Source: Brevundimonas sp. (GTDB lineage Bacteria; Pseudomonadota; Alphaproteobacteria; Caulobacterales; Caulobacteraceae). From it: 11,743 nucleotides of DNA. Within the stretch, counting starts at the first letter, position 1, and every line of letters begins with the position of its first letter. The stretch lies in contig JAAXIW010000094.1 of NCBI GenBank assembly GCA_012270135.1, forward strand, positions 1 through 11,743, written 5' to 3'. Shown in pieces: positions 1-6,645 of this stretch. Below the pieces are notes generated by a model. It saw nothing but the letters and a program-made list of their open reading frames with translations, ran no database searches and was not told where the DNA came from. Position numbers and translations under genes: made by a program.

Positions 1-1094
1 CCGCCCTGACCTCTGCCCCGTACCTGACCCCAGCCGCCCTGGGCCGGGGTGCGAGTTCGAACCGCACCGGCCGGTTCGAAGCCTACAAGGTCGAGGCCTT
101 CGATGACGGCTGGACCGCCGACGACGCCCCCGCTTCCATCCAGGTCGAGACGACGGTCGCCCCGCTCCGCTCCCGCACCATCATCAGCCGGAACCAGAGC
201 CCCGACGTCGGCTTCGAACGTTCCATCAACACCTACACAGGTTGCGCCCATGGTTGTTCCTACTGCTACGCTCGCCCGTCCCATGCCTACATGGGCCTAT
301 CCCCGGGCCTGGATTTCGAGAGCCGGATCTTCTTCAAGCCCGACGCCGCGCGTCTCCTGGAACAGGAGCTGTCAGCACGCAAATACGTCTGCAAACGCAT
401 CCACATAGGTGGCAACACCGATCCCTATCAGCCGGTGGAGCGCGACCTGAAGATCACGCGCGGCGTGCTGGAGGTAATGCAGCGCTTCAGCCATCCCTTC
501 AGCATCATCACCAAGTCGGTGCTGATCGCCCGCGACGCCGACATTCTTGGGGCCATGGGGCGCGAAGGACTGTGCTCGGCCTTCATCTCCATCACCACCC
601 TGGACAGGGGCCTAGCCCGAGCGATGGAGCCCCGCGCCTCCACCCCGGCGAAACGGCTGGAGGCCGTCAGCCGCCTGGCCGACGCGGGCTGCCCGGTGGG
701 CGTCGGCTTCGCCCCCGTTATCCCCGGTCTGAACGATCACGAGATGGAAGCAGTGCTGGAGGCCGCGAAGAAAGCCGGCGCCACGAGCGCCATGTATGTG
801 ACTCTGCGCCTGCCGCTGGAGATCAAGGACCTGTTCCGCGAATGGCTGGCGGACGCCCGCCCCGACCGCGCCCGGCGCGTCATGTCCCTGATCCGCCAAA
901 CCCGAGGCGGCCGCGACTACGATCCCGACTGGTCCCAGCGCATGAGGGGAACCGGCCCGGTCGCAGACCTGATCGCGTCCCGTTTCAAGGCGGCGGTGAG
1001 ACGTTATAGTTTGGATAGTCCTCGCCGAACTCTCGACGAGAGCCGCTTTCGCGTTCCAGCCGATGCAAGAGCTCAACGAGATTTGTTCGAATAG
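1..1094 (+). CDS. PA0069-family radical SAM protein (5' end cut by window edge)
   Basis: The reading frame is already open at base 3 and runs to TAG at 1092-1094, giving about 363 visible residues. No ATG, GTG or TTG occurs in frame before 291, and the conserved opening (RGASSNRTGRFE) lies upstream of that, so the true start is just outside the window. The radical SAM cluster motif CX3CX2C is at 243-266 (C-AHG-C-SY-CY), which would bind a 4Fe-4S cluster and S-adenosylmethionine. The flanking text (INTYTGCAHGCSYCYAR, then GGNTDPYQPVE and, near the end, RMRGTGPVADLI) is typical of the SplB-like COG1533 / PA0069 group. The substrate of this group is unknown to me. The tail RRTLDESRF resembles the family's usual C-terminus, so the protein looks intact at its 3' end. 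It is probably the chromosomal neighbour of the defence cassette rather than part of it. Confidence 0.9.
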   Translation, partial: ALTSAPYLTPAALGRGASSNRTGRFEAYKVEAFDDGWTADDAPASIQVETTVAPLRSRTIISRNQSPDVGFERSINTYTGCAHGCSYCYARPSHAYMGLSPGLDFESRIFFKPDAARLLEQELSARKYVCKRIHIGGNTDPYQPVERDLKITRGVLEVMQRFSHPFSIITKSVLIARDADILGAMGREGLCSAFISITTLDRGLARAMEPRASTPAKRLEAVSRLADAGCPVGVGFAPVIPGLNDHEMEAVLEAAKKAGATSAMYVTLRLPLEIKDLFREWLADARPDRARRVMSLIRQTRGGRDYDPDWSQRMRGTGPVADLIASRFKAAVRRYSLDSPRRTLDESRFRVPADARAQRDLFE

Positions 1095-1680
1095 CAAGCT
1101 TAGGCGCCGCTGCGCGCCAGTTTGAAGGACACTCCAGTTTCCCAGTGCTTCAGGAACTGGCGTAGCGATTATCGACTTCTGCAGATGCGGAGCACGCCTT
1201 CCTAGCCTTCTTGGGCTCTATCATCCGACCAGCACAGCTCGGACCCCTCAGTCTTGCGCTTGGCGCGCGTCTTACCACAATATCTTGACGCGCCCTTGAA
1301 CCCGTGACACGAATCGGCTCAAGAATGAGGGTAGGTTAACAGCCCCTTTCCCTGCCCTGCGACTCGGCACATAAGCTGTCGATATGGGTTGGGCTACGGC
1401 TGTTCCGATTCCATTCAATTCGATCGACTGCCCGCGCTGAGTAGGGGCGCGGCCTGCGTACCAGATGATGGAGCGTGGCTACTGAATTGAGCGTGAACAT
1501 GGTGGGGAGAGGACGACCGTTCCCGACTGGCAGGTCTTAAAAGAAGGCCGCCCTCTCTCCGATACCGACTCATTCCGGGTCGGCGGCGCGATCTTATGCA
1601 TCGCGATCGCGTGCGCACAACCGTCGCCGCGATGGAGCGCCTTCCCGGATCATTCCTCTGAACCGAAAAGGCCCCTCTTT
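1095..1680. other. 586-bp gene-free stretch upstream of the CBASS operon
   Basis: I find no credible protein gene here. The longest frame (1415-1618, -) is Arg/Ser-rich, has no recognisable motif and no good ribosome site. Just after the radical SAM stop, a short GC stem (1103-1107 with 1114-1118, then AGTTT) could be a weak terminator. The left part, about 1110-1240, may be a decayed transposase end (separate entry). A perfect 10-bp palindrome CGCGATCGCG lies at 1602-1611, about 70 bp upstream of the ATPase start, and is a possible operator. The CBASS promoter must lie in this stretch, but I cannot pick -35/-10 boxes with confidence; TTGACG at 1285-1290 has only a poor partner. No regulator gene of the CapH/CapP or CapW (WYL) type is present on this side. 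Confidence 0.5.
1110..1240 (+). pseudogene. Possible decayed 3' end of an IS5-type transposase
   Basis: Two frames broken by indels and a stop resemble the C-terminal region of IS5-family DDE transposases. One frame gives CFRNWR (about 1147-1164), comparable to the family's LK-WRR stretch. A shifted frame then gives ADAEHAFLAFLGSIIR (about 1181-1230), comparable to the usual ...YDK.A..FLAFL.LASI ending. No terminal inverted repeats, no DDE residues and no full-length frame are visible. This is a guess from remembered family patterns and could be coincidence. Confidence 0.25.
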
Positions 1681-2562
1681 ATGAACTCCGGCGTTGCTTA
1701 CCGCTGCACCCTTCCCGATACCGCGTTCGAGTCCGCATGGGACTCGATCAAGATGGACCAGGCCATCAAAGATCGCCTGATCGCGCAGGCGATGCTCGCC
1801 CTGACCGTGCGACGGTCAGTCTCCTTCGACGTGGCGCCCTTGCACGGCCTGATGGTGCTCGCTGGTCCTCCGGGGACCGGCAAGACCACCCTCGCCCGAG
1901 GCTTGGCGACCAAGGTCGCGGCCATGTTGCGGCCGTCCAAGGTCAACTTCCTGCAGATCGATCCCCACGGCCTCGCCAGCGCCTCGCTGGGCAAGAGCCA
2001 GCAGCAGGTGGGGACCCTCTTCAACCAGACCATCCCCGAAGCCGGCATGGGCGGCTTCGCCGTCGTCCTCCTGGACGAGGTCGAAACCCTTGCGGCCGAT
2101 CGCAAAAAGATGAGCCTGGAAGCCAATCCGGTCGATGTCCACCGGGCCACCGATGCGGTGCTGGCGAGCCTCGACCTGCTGACTCAGAAGCACAGGAACA
2201 TCCTGCTTATCGCAACCACCAACTACCCTCAGGCGGTCGACGACGCCTTCCTCTCGCGGGCTGATCTTATCGAACACATCCCGCCGCCCAACGCCGAAGC
2301 GCGTGCTGAAATCATCCGCGACACCCTGGAAGGCCTCGGTCGCCAATGGCCGGCGATTGCCGGCTTGGCGCGGGACATGGGTCTCTTCGTCAGCGCCTCC
2401 AATGGCATGGACGGTCGGCGCCTCCGCAAGGCCGTGGTGAGCGCCCTCGCCGGCTCGCTCGCGACGGCGCGCGACCCCAATCTCCTGTCGAGCCAGCAGA
2501 TTCTGGCGGCACTCAAGGCGGCGGCTCAGGCCGGGAAGGAGGTGGGCCGTGAAGCTGCGTAG
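1681..2562 (+). CDS. cap6: CBASS AAA+ ATPase Cap6 (Pch2/TRIP13-like)
   Basis: This 293-aa AAA+ ATPase has Walker A GPPGTGKT (62-69), Walker B VVLLDE (128-133), sensor 1 TTN (179-181), a likely arginine finger at R193 (LSRAD) and sensor 2 GRRLRK (245-250). The segment SLGKSQQQV (102-110) sits where the pore loop of this clade lies. Lone AAA domains of this size next to a HORMA gene and a CD-NTase are the bacterial TRIP13 proteins of type III CBASS. There, by family knowledge, a hexamer unfolds the HORMA N-terminus and so releases and inactivates the sensor complex. The start is ATG at 1681, with a modest AAAAGG at 1666-1671. The gene is first in its operon, and its 3' end overlaps the next gene by 14 bp. 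All ATPase motifs look intact. The AAA+ call is certain; the Cap6 role follows from sequence plus neighbours. Confidence 0.92.
   Translation: MNSGVAYRCTLPDTAFESAWDSIKMDQAIKDRLIAQAMLALTVRRSVSFDVAPLHGLMVLAGPPGTGKTTLARGLATKVAAMLRPSKVNFLQIDPHGLASASLGKSQQQVGTLFNQTIPEAGMGGFAVVLLDEVETLAADRKKMSLEANPVDVHRATDAVLASLDLLTQKHRNILLIATTNYPQAVDDAFLSRADLIEHIPPPNAEARAEIIRDTLEGLGRQWPAIAGLARDMGLFVSASNGMDGRRLRKAVVSALAGSLATARDPNLLSSQQILAALKAAAQAGKEVGREAA
2536..2542 (+). promoter_or_regulatory. Strong ribosome binding site fixing a GTG start
   Basis: AAGGAGG lies 6 nt before GTG at 2549, inside the 3' end of cap6. It supports a GTG start and a 14-bp gene overlap, which suggests translational coupling. Confidence 0.8.
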
Positions 2563-3016
2563 GGACATCGCCGCCGTGCCGTTGCGAACCGGGGCGGAAA
2601 CTTGGGCGGAAATCGTGAACCTGATTACTCATCCAGACTCGGTGGACGCCGGACAATTGACGGCCGCCGCCAGCGTCATGGCGAGCCTGTTGTCGGAGGA
2701 TCACTATGCGGATCACCCGCTGACGCTCAAGGGCGACGGTCACCGCCTAGTGATCTACGGAGCCTACGGTGCCGACGCCCTCAGCCTCGGCAGCGAGGTG
2801 GTGCCGCTGGATTGGAACCCGACCGGCAAGCCGTGGACCCTCTATGTCCCGTGCGATCCAGCGGATCTAGATTGGGTTGCTGAGACTCTGAAGAGCCGGG
2901 CGCCGCGTCTGGTCGTCCACGCCCTGGACGAAACTCCGGCGGACGCCGAGGGCGCGTCCGGAGCCCAGGCCAGCGCCCAGCCAGCTCTGACCATTGATTG
3001 GGGAGCCGCGCGCTGA
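2549..3016 (+). CDS. Probable second HORMA-like CBASS protein (bacHORMA_2 / Cap8 type)
   Basis: This is a 155-aa cytosolic protein with no membrane segment or signal peptide. Residues 1-126 look like one compact domain: an N-terminal block LRRDIAAVPLRTGAETWAEI, an amphipathic stretch, then GDGHRLVIYGAYGADAL (62-78) and PTGKPWTLYVPCDPADLDWV (91-110). This pattern matches what I remember of the second HORMA family (bacHORMA_2) that accompanies some type III CBASS operons; I cannot run a profile search to confirm it. Residues 127-144 form a low-complexity Ala/Glu/Gly/Ser linker, followed by a distinct last 11 residues PALTIDWGAAR. A flexible linker ending in a short hydrophobic-acidic motif is what a HORMA closure motif would look like (inference). 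The GTG start has a near-perfect ribosome site. The stop overlaps the cap7 start by one base (TGATG). It could instead be an unrelated partner protein, but its place between TRIP13 and HORMA ties it to the system. Confidence 0.65.
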   Translation: MKLRRDIAAVPLRTGAETWAEIVNLITHPDSVDAGQLTAAASVMASLLSEDHYADHPLTLKGDGHRLVIYGAYGADALSLGSEVVPLDWNPTGKPWTLYVPCDPADLDWVAETLKSRAPRLVVHALDETPADAEGASGAQASAQPALTIDWGAAR

Positions 3017-3519
3017 TGGCCGTCTCCACCTTCACCTATACCCGCACCCACACCGCCGCCTTCGTGGCCGACCATATCCGCAACCAGCTGAATAGGATCA
3101 TCCAAGCTGCGGGCCTTTCCCCCGCCCAGCTCGTCGACGACTGGACCGTGGTAGGACCGGCTGTCCGCACCTGGCTGCAGAGTGGCCACCTCAAGGTGGT
3201 GACCATCGAGTTCTTCAAGCCAGGCTCCAGCACGCTCCAGCTGCGCTGGGACTTCCCCGTCACCTATGACGGAAGCGGCGTCGATGACGACATGTGGGTG
3301 GACCGCGACCATGTCCAGCGCACGATCGATAAGGTCGGCCGACCCCCGGCGGGATGCGTCTACCGCATCATCCTGACCAGCCAACGGGGCCGGCCGGACG
3401 TCGCCGGCATGTCCAGCGCCTCGCACCTCGCGACCACGGGACTCGTTAGCCGTTCGACGGGGACGGCGATCGCCACCCACGACATCACCGCCGGTCTCAA
3501 CTACTGGAGGCCCGCATGA
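3016..3519 (+). CDS. cap7: CBASS HORMA-domain protein Cap7 (bacHORMA_1)
   Basis: This 167-aa protein matches the bacterial HORMA family of E. coli MS115-1 type along its length: TFTYTRTHTAAFVADHIRNQL at the start (5-25), IIQAAGLSP (28-36), TWLQSGHLK (52-60), WDF..TY (78-84), then RGRPDVAG and a C-terminal LNYWRPA in the safety-belt region. By family knowledge, HORMA proteins close around a short peptide and then bind and activate the CD-NTase, acting as the infection-sensing arm. I prefer ATG 3016 over an in-frame ATG at 2998, because it puts the conserved YTxTH near residue 10 as in relatives and overlaps the upstream stop as TGATG. GGGGAG at 3000-3005 may serve as ribosome site. The 3' end overlaps the CD-NTase start by 4 bp (ATGA), so the two are probably translated together. 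Confidence 0.9.
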   Translation: MAVSTFTYTRTHTAAFVADHIRNQLNRIIQAAGLSPAQLVDDWTVVGPAVRTWLQSGHLKVVTIEFFKPGSSTLQLRWDFPVTYDGSGVDDDMWVDRDHVQRTIDKVGRPPAGCVYRIILTSQRGRPDVAGMSSASHLATTGLVSRSTGTAIATHDITAGLNYWRPA

Positions 3520-4400
3520 GCAAGGTGAAGGACGCCTTCGCGACGTTCAAGAGCCGTCTGGAGCTGACCCAGACCGAAAAGGACGACGCGAGCCGCCGCC
3601 AGAAGGATGTCCGCGCCAAGGTGCAGGCGGCCTTCGACGTCGACCACGACTTCCTGACCGGATCCTACGGCCGGCACACTAAGACCAAGCCGCTCAAGGA
3701 CATCGACATCTTCGTTTGTCTCGGCGCCAAGGAAGCGCACCGGCGCAACGCCCATCCGAAAGGCGTGCTCGACGATCTGGAGGCCTGCCTGGTGGACGCC
3801 TATGGGCGGGATCAGGTCGAGCGGGACCGGCGCTGCATAACCGTGTGGTTCGAAAAACGTCACCAGACCCAGCACGAGGAAGGCAAGGTCGTTAGTCTCG
3901 ACGTCGTACCCGCCTTTGAGTCCGGCTCGGACTACGAGATCCCGGACGAACAGCTCGGCAAGTGGATCAAGACCAATCCCGCCACTCACAACGACCTGAC
4001 GACCGCCAAGAACAAGGCGTTGGGAGGCAACTGGGTACCTCTGGTGAAGATGCTGAAGAGCTGGAACCGGGCCAACGGCAAGCCGATCGAGCCCGGGTTC
4101 CTCATCGAGGTGATGGCGCTCGATCTGGTCGACGGCCCGTTCAACACCTTCCCCGACGAAGCCCGGCGGTTCTTCGCTGCGGCGCAGGCCAGCGTGGGCG
4201 ACATCTGGCCGGACCCGGCGGGTCTCGGCCCACCTGTGTCGGACGAGATGACGCCCGCCAAATGCGCCGCCGCCCGGCAGACCCTTCGGGACGCCGAGAT
4301 GGCGGCGACCCGGGCCTATCGCGCCGAAACTCAGGGGAGCGAGGGGGAGGCCGTCCGGATATGGAAGTCGATCTTCGGCGACTTCTTCCCGGCGTCCTGA
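3516..4400 (+). CDS. CBASS CD-NTase (cGAS/DncV-like oligonucleotide cyclase, clade C/D type)
   Basis: This 294-aa nucleotidyltransferase has the signature GS (49-50) followed by KPLKDIDIF, giving the catalytic acids D62 and D64. The third acid is D129 in SLDVVPAF. The helical C-terminal half includes NPATHNDLTTAKNKALGG and VPLVKMLKSWNR, and it ends in WKSIFGDFFP, as is usual for CBASS synthases. All three metal-binding acids are present, so it should be active. By family knowledge it makes a cyclic di- or trinucleotide from NTPs when HORMA is bound. Partner genes point to clade C or D, but the product cannot be read from the sequence. GGAGG at 3506-3510 lies 5 nt before the ATG, and the start overlaps the cap7 stop. 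The stop lies in a palindrome shared with the effector gene on the other strand. Confidence 0.92.
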   Translation: MSKVKDAFATFKSRLELTQTEKDDASRRQKDVRAKVQAAFDVDHDFLTGSYGRHTKTKPLKDIDIFVCLGAKEAHRRNAHPKGVLDDLEACLVDAYGRDQVERDRRCITVWFEKRHQTQHEEGKVVSLDVVPAFESGSDYEIPDEQLGKWIKTNPATHNDLTTAKNKALGGNWVPLVKMLKSWNRANGKPIEPGFLIEVMALDLVDGPFNTFPDEARRFFAAAQASVGDIWPDPAGLGPPVSDEMTPAKCAAARQTLRDAEMAATRAYRAETQGSEGEAVRIWKSIFGDFFPAS

Positions 4401-4407
4401 CGCGTCA
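4398..4407. repeat. Palindrome carrying the stop codons of both convergent genes
   Basis: TGACGCGTCA is a perfect 10-bp palindrome. Its left TGA ends the CD-NTase, and its right TCA is the effector's TGA on the - strand, leaving 4 bp (CGCG) between the genes. Symmetry of two TGA stops across CGCG arises easily, so no function is claimed. Confidence 0.9.
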
Positions 4408-5304
4408 CGCCGATGAGCCGGCGTCGCGTACCCGCGCCGCGACGCCGGCTTTCATGGCCCGCTCGAGATAGGCCCGGCGCAGTTCGTACAGTCCCGGCAT
4501 GATGAGCGGACTAGACACTCGCCGCGCGTACAGGGCGTTCTGAACGCTGCGGGCGGCCTCCTCGGCATCATCGGGAGACATGGCTCCGGCTTCGATCCGG
4601 GACAGAAAGCCCTCCAACTCAGCCTTCGTCTGATCTTGGCTTTCGGCGGTGTCCTTCTGGCGAAAATGCTCGCGTACTGACCAGACCAGCACCGGCGCGA
4701 CCGGCATGCAGGTCACCGCGAACTCGCTTAAGGGCAGTCGGGTCCACCAGCAGGCCGTCAGGAAGGCAGTAGGGATGAACCAGGATAATCCGAGCGCGAT
4801 CGAGCCGTTGAAGCGTCGAAGTGTGGCGTCGTACCAAAGGCTGCTACGCTGGCACAAAAGCCGACCCGCCTCCAGGCTCGTCTCGCCCGTTTCGGTCGGA
4901 TACCAGTCGACGATGCCCTTGTCGTCGTGACGTCGGCTCCAGGCCTCTGCGGCGGAGTCGATCATCTCCGGATCAGGACGCTTGCCCGCGCTTAGGGTAT
5001 TCCAGGGCAGGCGCAGCACAGCGCAGTCGAAGCATTCGGCGATCTTGGCGCCATTGCGCACGAAGCGCCGCTGGGCGCGATCCAGCACCGTGATGTCGAG
5101 GATCGTCACCAGCAGGCTGAAGAAGGCGACCGTCGAGCGCAGCTGCTCCATGAACAGGCCAGCGACCGCCCCGATGACTGGCAACAGGACGGTCAGCACC
5201 AGTTGCGCGATGAACATCAGTTTCGCACGATGGAACATCTCCTGACGCGCACGCATCAGCTTGAGGCTATCGGGCAAGTTCTGGCGGACCGGGATATCGT
5301 TCAT
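4405..5304 (-). CDS. CBASS effector with S-4TM domain (putative pore-forming membrane protein)
   Basis: This 299-aa protein carries the hallmarks of the SMODS-associated 4TM (S-4TM) effector family. The N-terminus is MNDIPVRQNLPDSLKLMRARQ, and AKIAECFDCAVLRLPWN (86-102) matches the family's E.FDc.VL.LpWN block. GIVDWYP (130-136) and CQRSSLWYDATLRR (151-164) follow. Four hydrophobic segments are visible at about 29-51, 57-74, 168-187 and 193-210, with a cytosolic stretch between pairs and a charged C-terminal region. By family knowledge, these proteins respond to the CD-NTase product and disrupt the inner membrane, killing or arresting the infected cell. The ATG at 5304 gives the expected N-terminus, but no Shine-Dalgarno is visible upstream. 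The gene converges on the CD-NTase instead of following it, so it needs its own promoter in 5305-5520. Confidence 0.88.
   Translation of the reverse strand: MNDIPVRQNLPDSLKLMRARQEMFHRAKLMFIAQLVLTVLLPVIGAVAGLFMEQLRSTVAFFSLLVTILDITVLDRAQRRFVRNGAKIAECFDCAVLRLPWNTLSAGKRPDPEMIDSAAEAWSRRHDDKGIVDWYPTETGETSLEAGRLLCQRSSLWYDATLRRFNGSIALGLSWFIPTAFLTACWWTRLPLSEFAVTCMPVAPVLVWSVREHFRQKDTAESQDQTKAELEGFLSRIEAGAMSPDDAEEAARSVQNALYARRVSSPLIMPGLYELRRAYLERAMKAGVAARVRDAGSSA
4416..4453 (+). terminator. Hairpin terminator of the CBASS sensor operon, inside the effector's 3' end
   Basis: A perfect 13-bp inverted repeat (4416-4428 AGCCGGCGTCGCG with 4438-4450) encloses a 9-nt loop and is followed by TTTC. It starts 16 nt after the CD-NTase stop, so it suits termination of + strand transcripts. 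The U-tract is short. On the - strand the same DNA encodes roughly the last dozen effector residues (around VAARVRDAGSSA) and no T-run follows, so it should end mainly + transcription. Confidence 0.75.
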
Positions 5305-5520
5305 GGAGATGAGGATGTGTGCAAGGCGGACAGACTACACGCTTGTGCGGGCGGCAGCATCCCGAGCCTGAGCTGGAAAGCGCGGGGCGGGCTGCCTACG
5401 TCGCTGTGCGCCCCGAACCGCTTCTAGCAGATGCTGCTGCGAATTCGCCCGCGCGACGCCCTTCGAGGCGGACGGCCAGACAGCCCTTACACACGAACCC
5501 GATGAGGACGACTGACGTTG
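5305..5520. promoter_or_regulatory. Gap holding the presumed effector promoter
   Basis: This 216-bp gap separates the effector start from the acyltransferase stop; both genes are on the - strand, so the effector promoter is expected here unless it is reached by read-through from the metal operon. On the - strand, GCTAGAAG (5428-5421) resembles the Caulobacter housekeeping -10 (GCTANAWC), but I see no convincing -35 at the right distance. I see no strong terminator hairpin after the acyltransferase gene. Confidence 0.35.
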
Positions 5521-6645
5521 TCAGGCGATCGGTCGATCGGCGCTCGTCCGTGGGAGCGGCGTCCGGGGTCTCGGCGGATTGAGCCACGCCTGGACGGGGC
5601 GGTCGAAACCGTAGCGGAAAATCGCCGCGCCGACGAAGGCCGTGATCAGGCCGGCTGCCCAGACGCCCCAGCGCACAGCCAGCGACCAGTCCGCTTGACC
5701 GAGTGCGTCGAACGCGCCGAACCAGACGATCCGGGTTACCTCATTCGTGAGAAACATGGCGAAGGCCATCAGGCCGAGTTGCTCGATCAAACGCGACGGC
5801 CGCGCCACCGGCAGGGCTCCGGCCGCCCAGATCAGGATGGTCAACAGGATCAGCGAGATCAGGGCGAGGTCCCCGATCGCCTGCGCCACGACAAAGCCGG
5901 CCATGGCGGCCAGACCGACGCGCCCGGCCCATCTCGGCGCCACATAGCGGCGCGCGCCCATCAGGGCGGCGGCCATCCCCAGCAGAAACAGCGGCAGCGC
6001 CCGGACGAAGCCGAACCGCAGGGGAAGGCGGAAAAGGGGATCGCCAAGCCAGCTCCGGCTGGCCCAGTCCGCGACCAGCAGCAGGACCACCGCACCGACC
6101 ACGACGGTCCCGGGGCCCAGCCGCCAGAGGGCGCGACAAATCCACGGCAGGAGGAGATAACAACCCAATAGGGCGGACAGGGTCCAGGTGGGCGCATTCC
6201 AGCCTTGGCCGCCGGGTACGCCATAGGCTTGCATGAGCAGGGCCTGGGCCGGCAGCTGGCCCCAGTCGAACCACTGCGGATTGCTCGGTGCGATCCCGGC
6301 CAGAGCGGCCGCCGCGACGAGCAGCGCCAGGGTGCCGATGACCACCAGATGAGACGGGACGATGCGCAGAAGGCGTTGGCGCACATAGGATCGCAGCGGG
6401 ATCGTCCGGCCTGCGAAGCCGTCGCCGTAGATCCTGGCGAGGACATAGCCGGAGTCGATGATGAAGAAGTTCGTCAGCAGATAGCCGCGGTCGAAGACGG
6501 GATGAACCTCGCCGAGCGCAACGGGCGCGGCCTCGCGGAAATGGTAGAGGATGATCAGGGCGGCCGCGACGAAGCGCAGGACGTCGAGCCATCCCCCGCG
6601 CGCGATCCGAACCGGAGCCTGCGTGGTCGCCTCCCCGACCGTCAT
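5521..6645 (-). CDS. Acyltransferase family 3 membrane protein (OafA/YrhL-like)
   Basis: This 374-aa integral membrane protein with about ten hydrophobic segments matches Acyl_transf_3. The N-terminus has the motif GGWLDVLRFVAAALIILYHF, with the conserved Arg and the catalytic-type His in YHF. It is followed by FFIIDSGYVLARIYG, comparable to the family's FF..SGFVL pattern, and YVRQRLLRIVPSHLVV (R-x-R...H). Members move acyl groups, often acetyl, onto sugars of the cell surface, LPS or exopolysaccharide from inside the inner membrane; the acceptor cannot be predicted. The start ATG overlaps the upstream gene's stop by 4 bp (ATGA), so it is translated as the last gene of the metal operon. Length is normal for the family and nothing looks broken. 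A surface-modification role in metal stress is possible but unproven. Confidence 0.88.
   Translation of the reverse strand: MTVGEATTQAPVRIARGGWLDVLRFVAAALIILYHFREAAPVALGEVHPVFDRGYLLTNFFIIDSGYVLARIYGDGFAGRTIPLRSYVRQRLLRIVPSHLVVIGTLALLVAAAALAGIAPSNPQWFDWGQLPAQALLMQAYGVPGGQGWNAPTWTLSALLGCYLLLPWICRALWRLGPGTVVVGAVVLLLVADWASRSWLGDPLFRLPLRFGFVRALPLFLLGMAAALMGARRYVAPRWAGRVGLAAMAGFVVAQAIGDLALISLILLTILIWAAGALPVARPSRLIEQLGLMAFAMFLTNEVTRIVWFGAFDALGQADWSLAVRWGVWAAGLITAFVGAAIFRYGFDRPVQAWLNPPRPRTPLPRTSADRPIA

Noticed and set aside
242..1009. 255-codon + strand frame and the - strand frame 612-1097
   Set aside because: Both overlap the well-supported radical SAM gene in other frames and show Arg/Pro/Gly-rich text with no motif.
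1285..1315. TTGACG followed by ACGAAT as CBASS promoter
   Set aside because: Only 3 of 6 bases match at -10 and it lies about 370 bp from the first gene.
1415..1618. 67-codon - strand frame upstream of CBASS, considered as a small regulator
   Set aside because: Ser/Arg-rich, no helix-turn-helix pattern, no ribosome site.
1816..2568. 250-codon - strand frame opposite the TRIP13 gene
   Set aside because: It is a shadow of a gene with intact Walker and sensor motifs; no ribosome site or family resemblance.
5396..5587. 63-codon - strand frame between acyltransferase and effector
   Set aside because: It overlaps the acyltransferase 3' end and has no ribosome site or recognisable domain; possible but unsupported.
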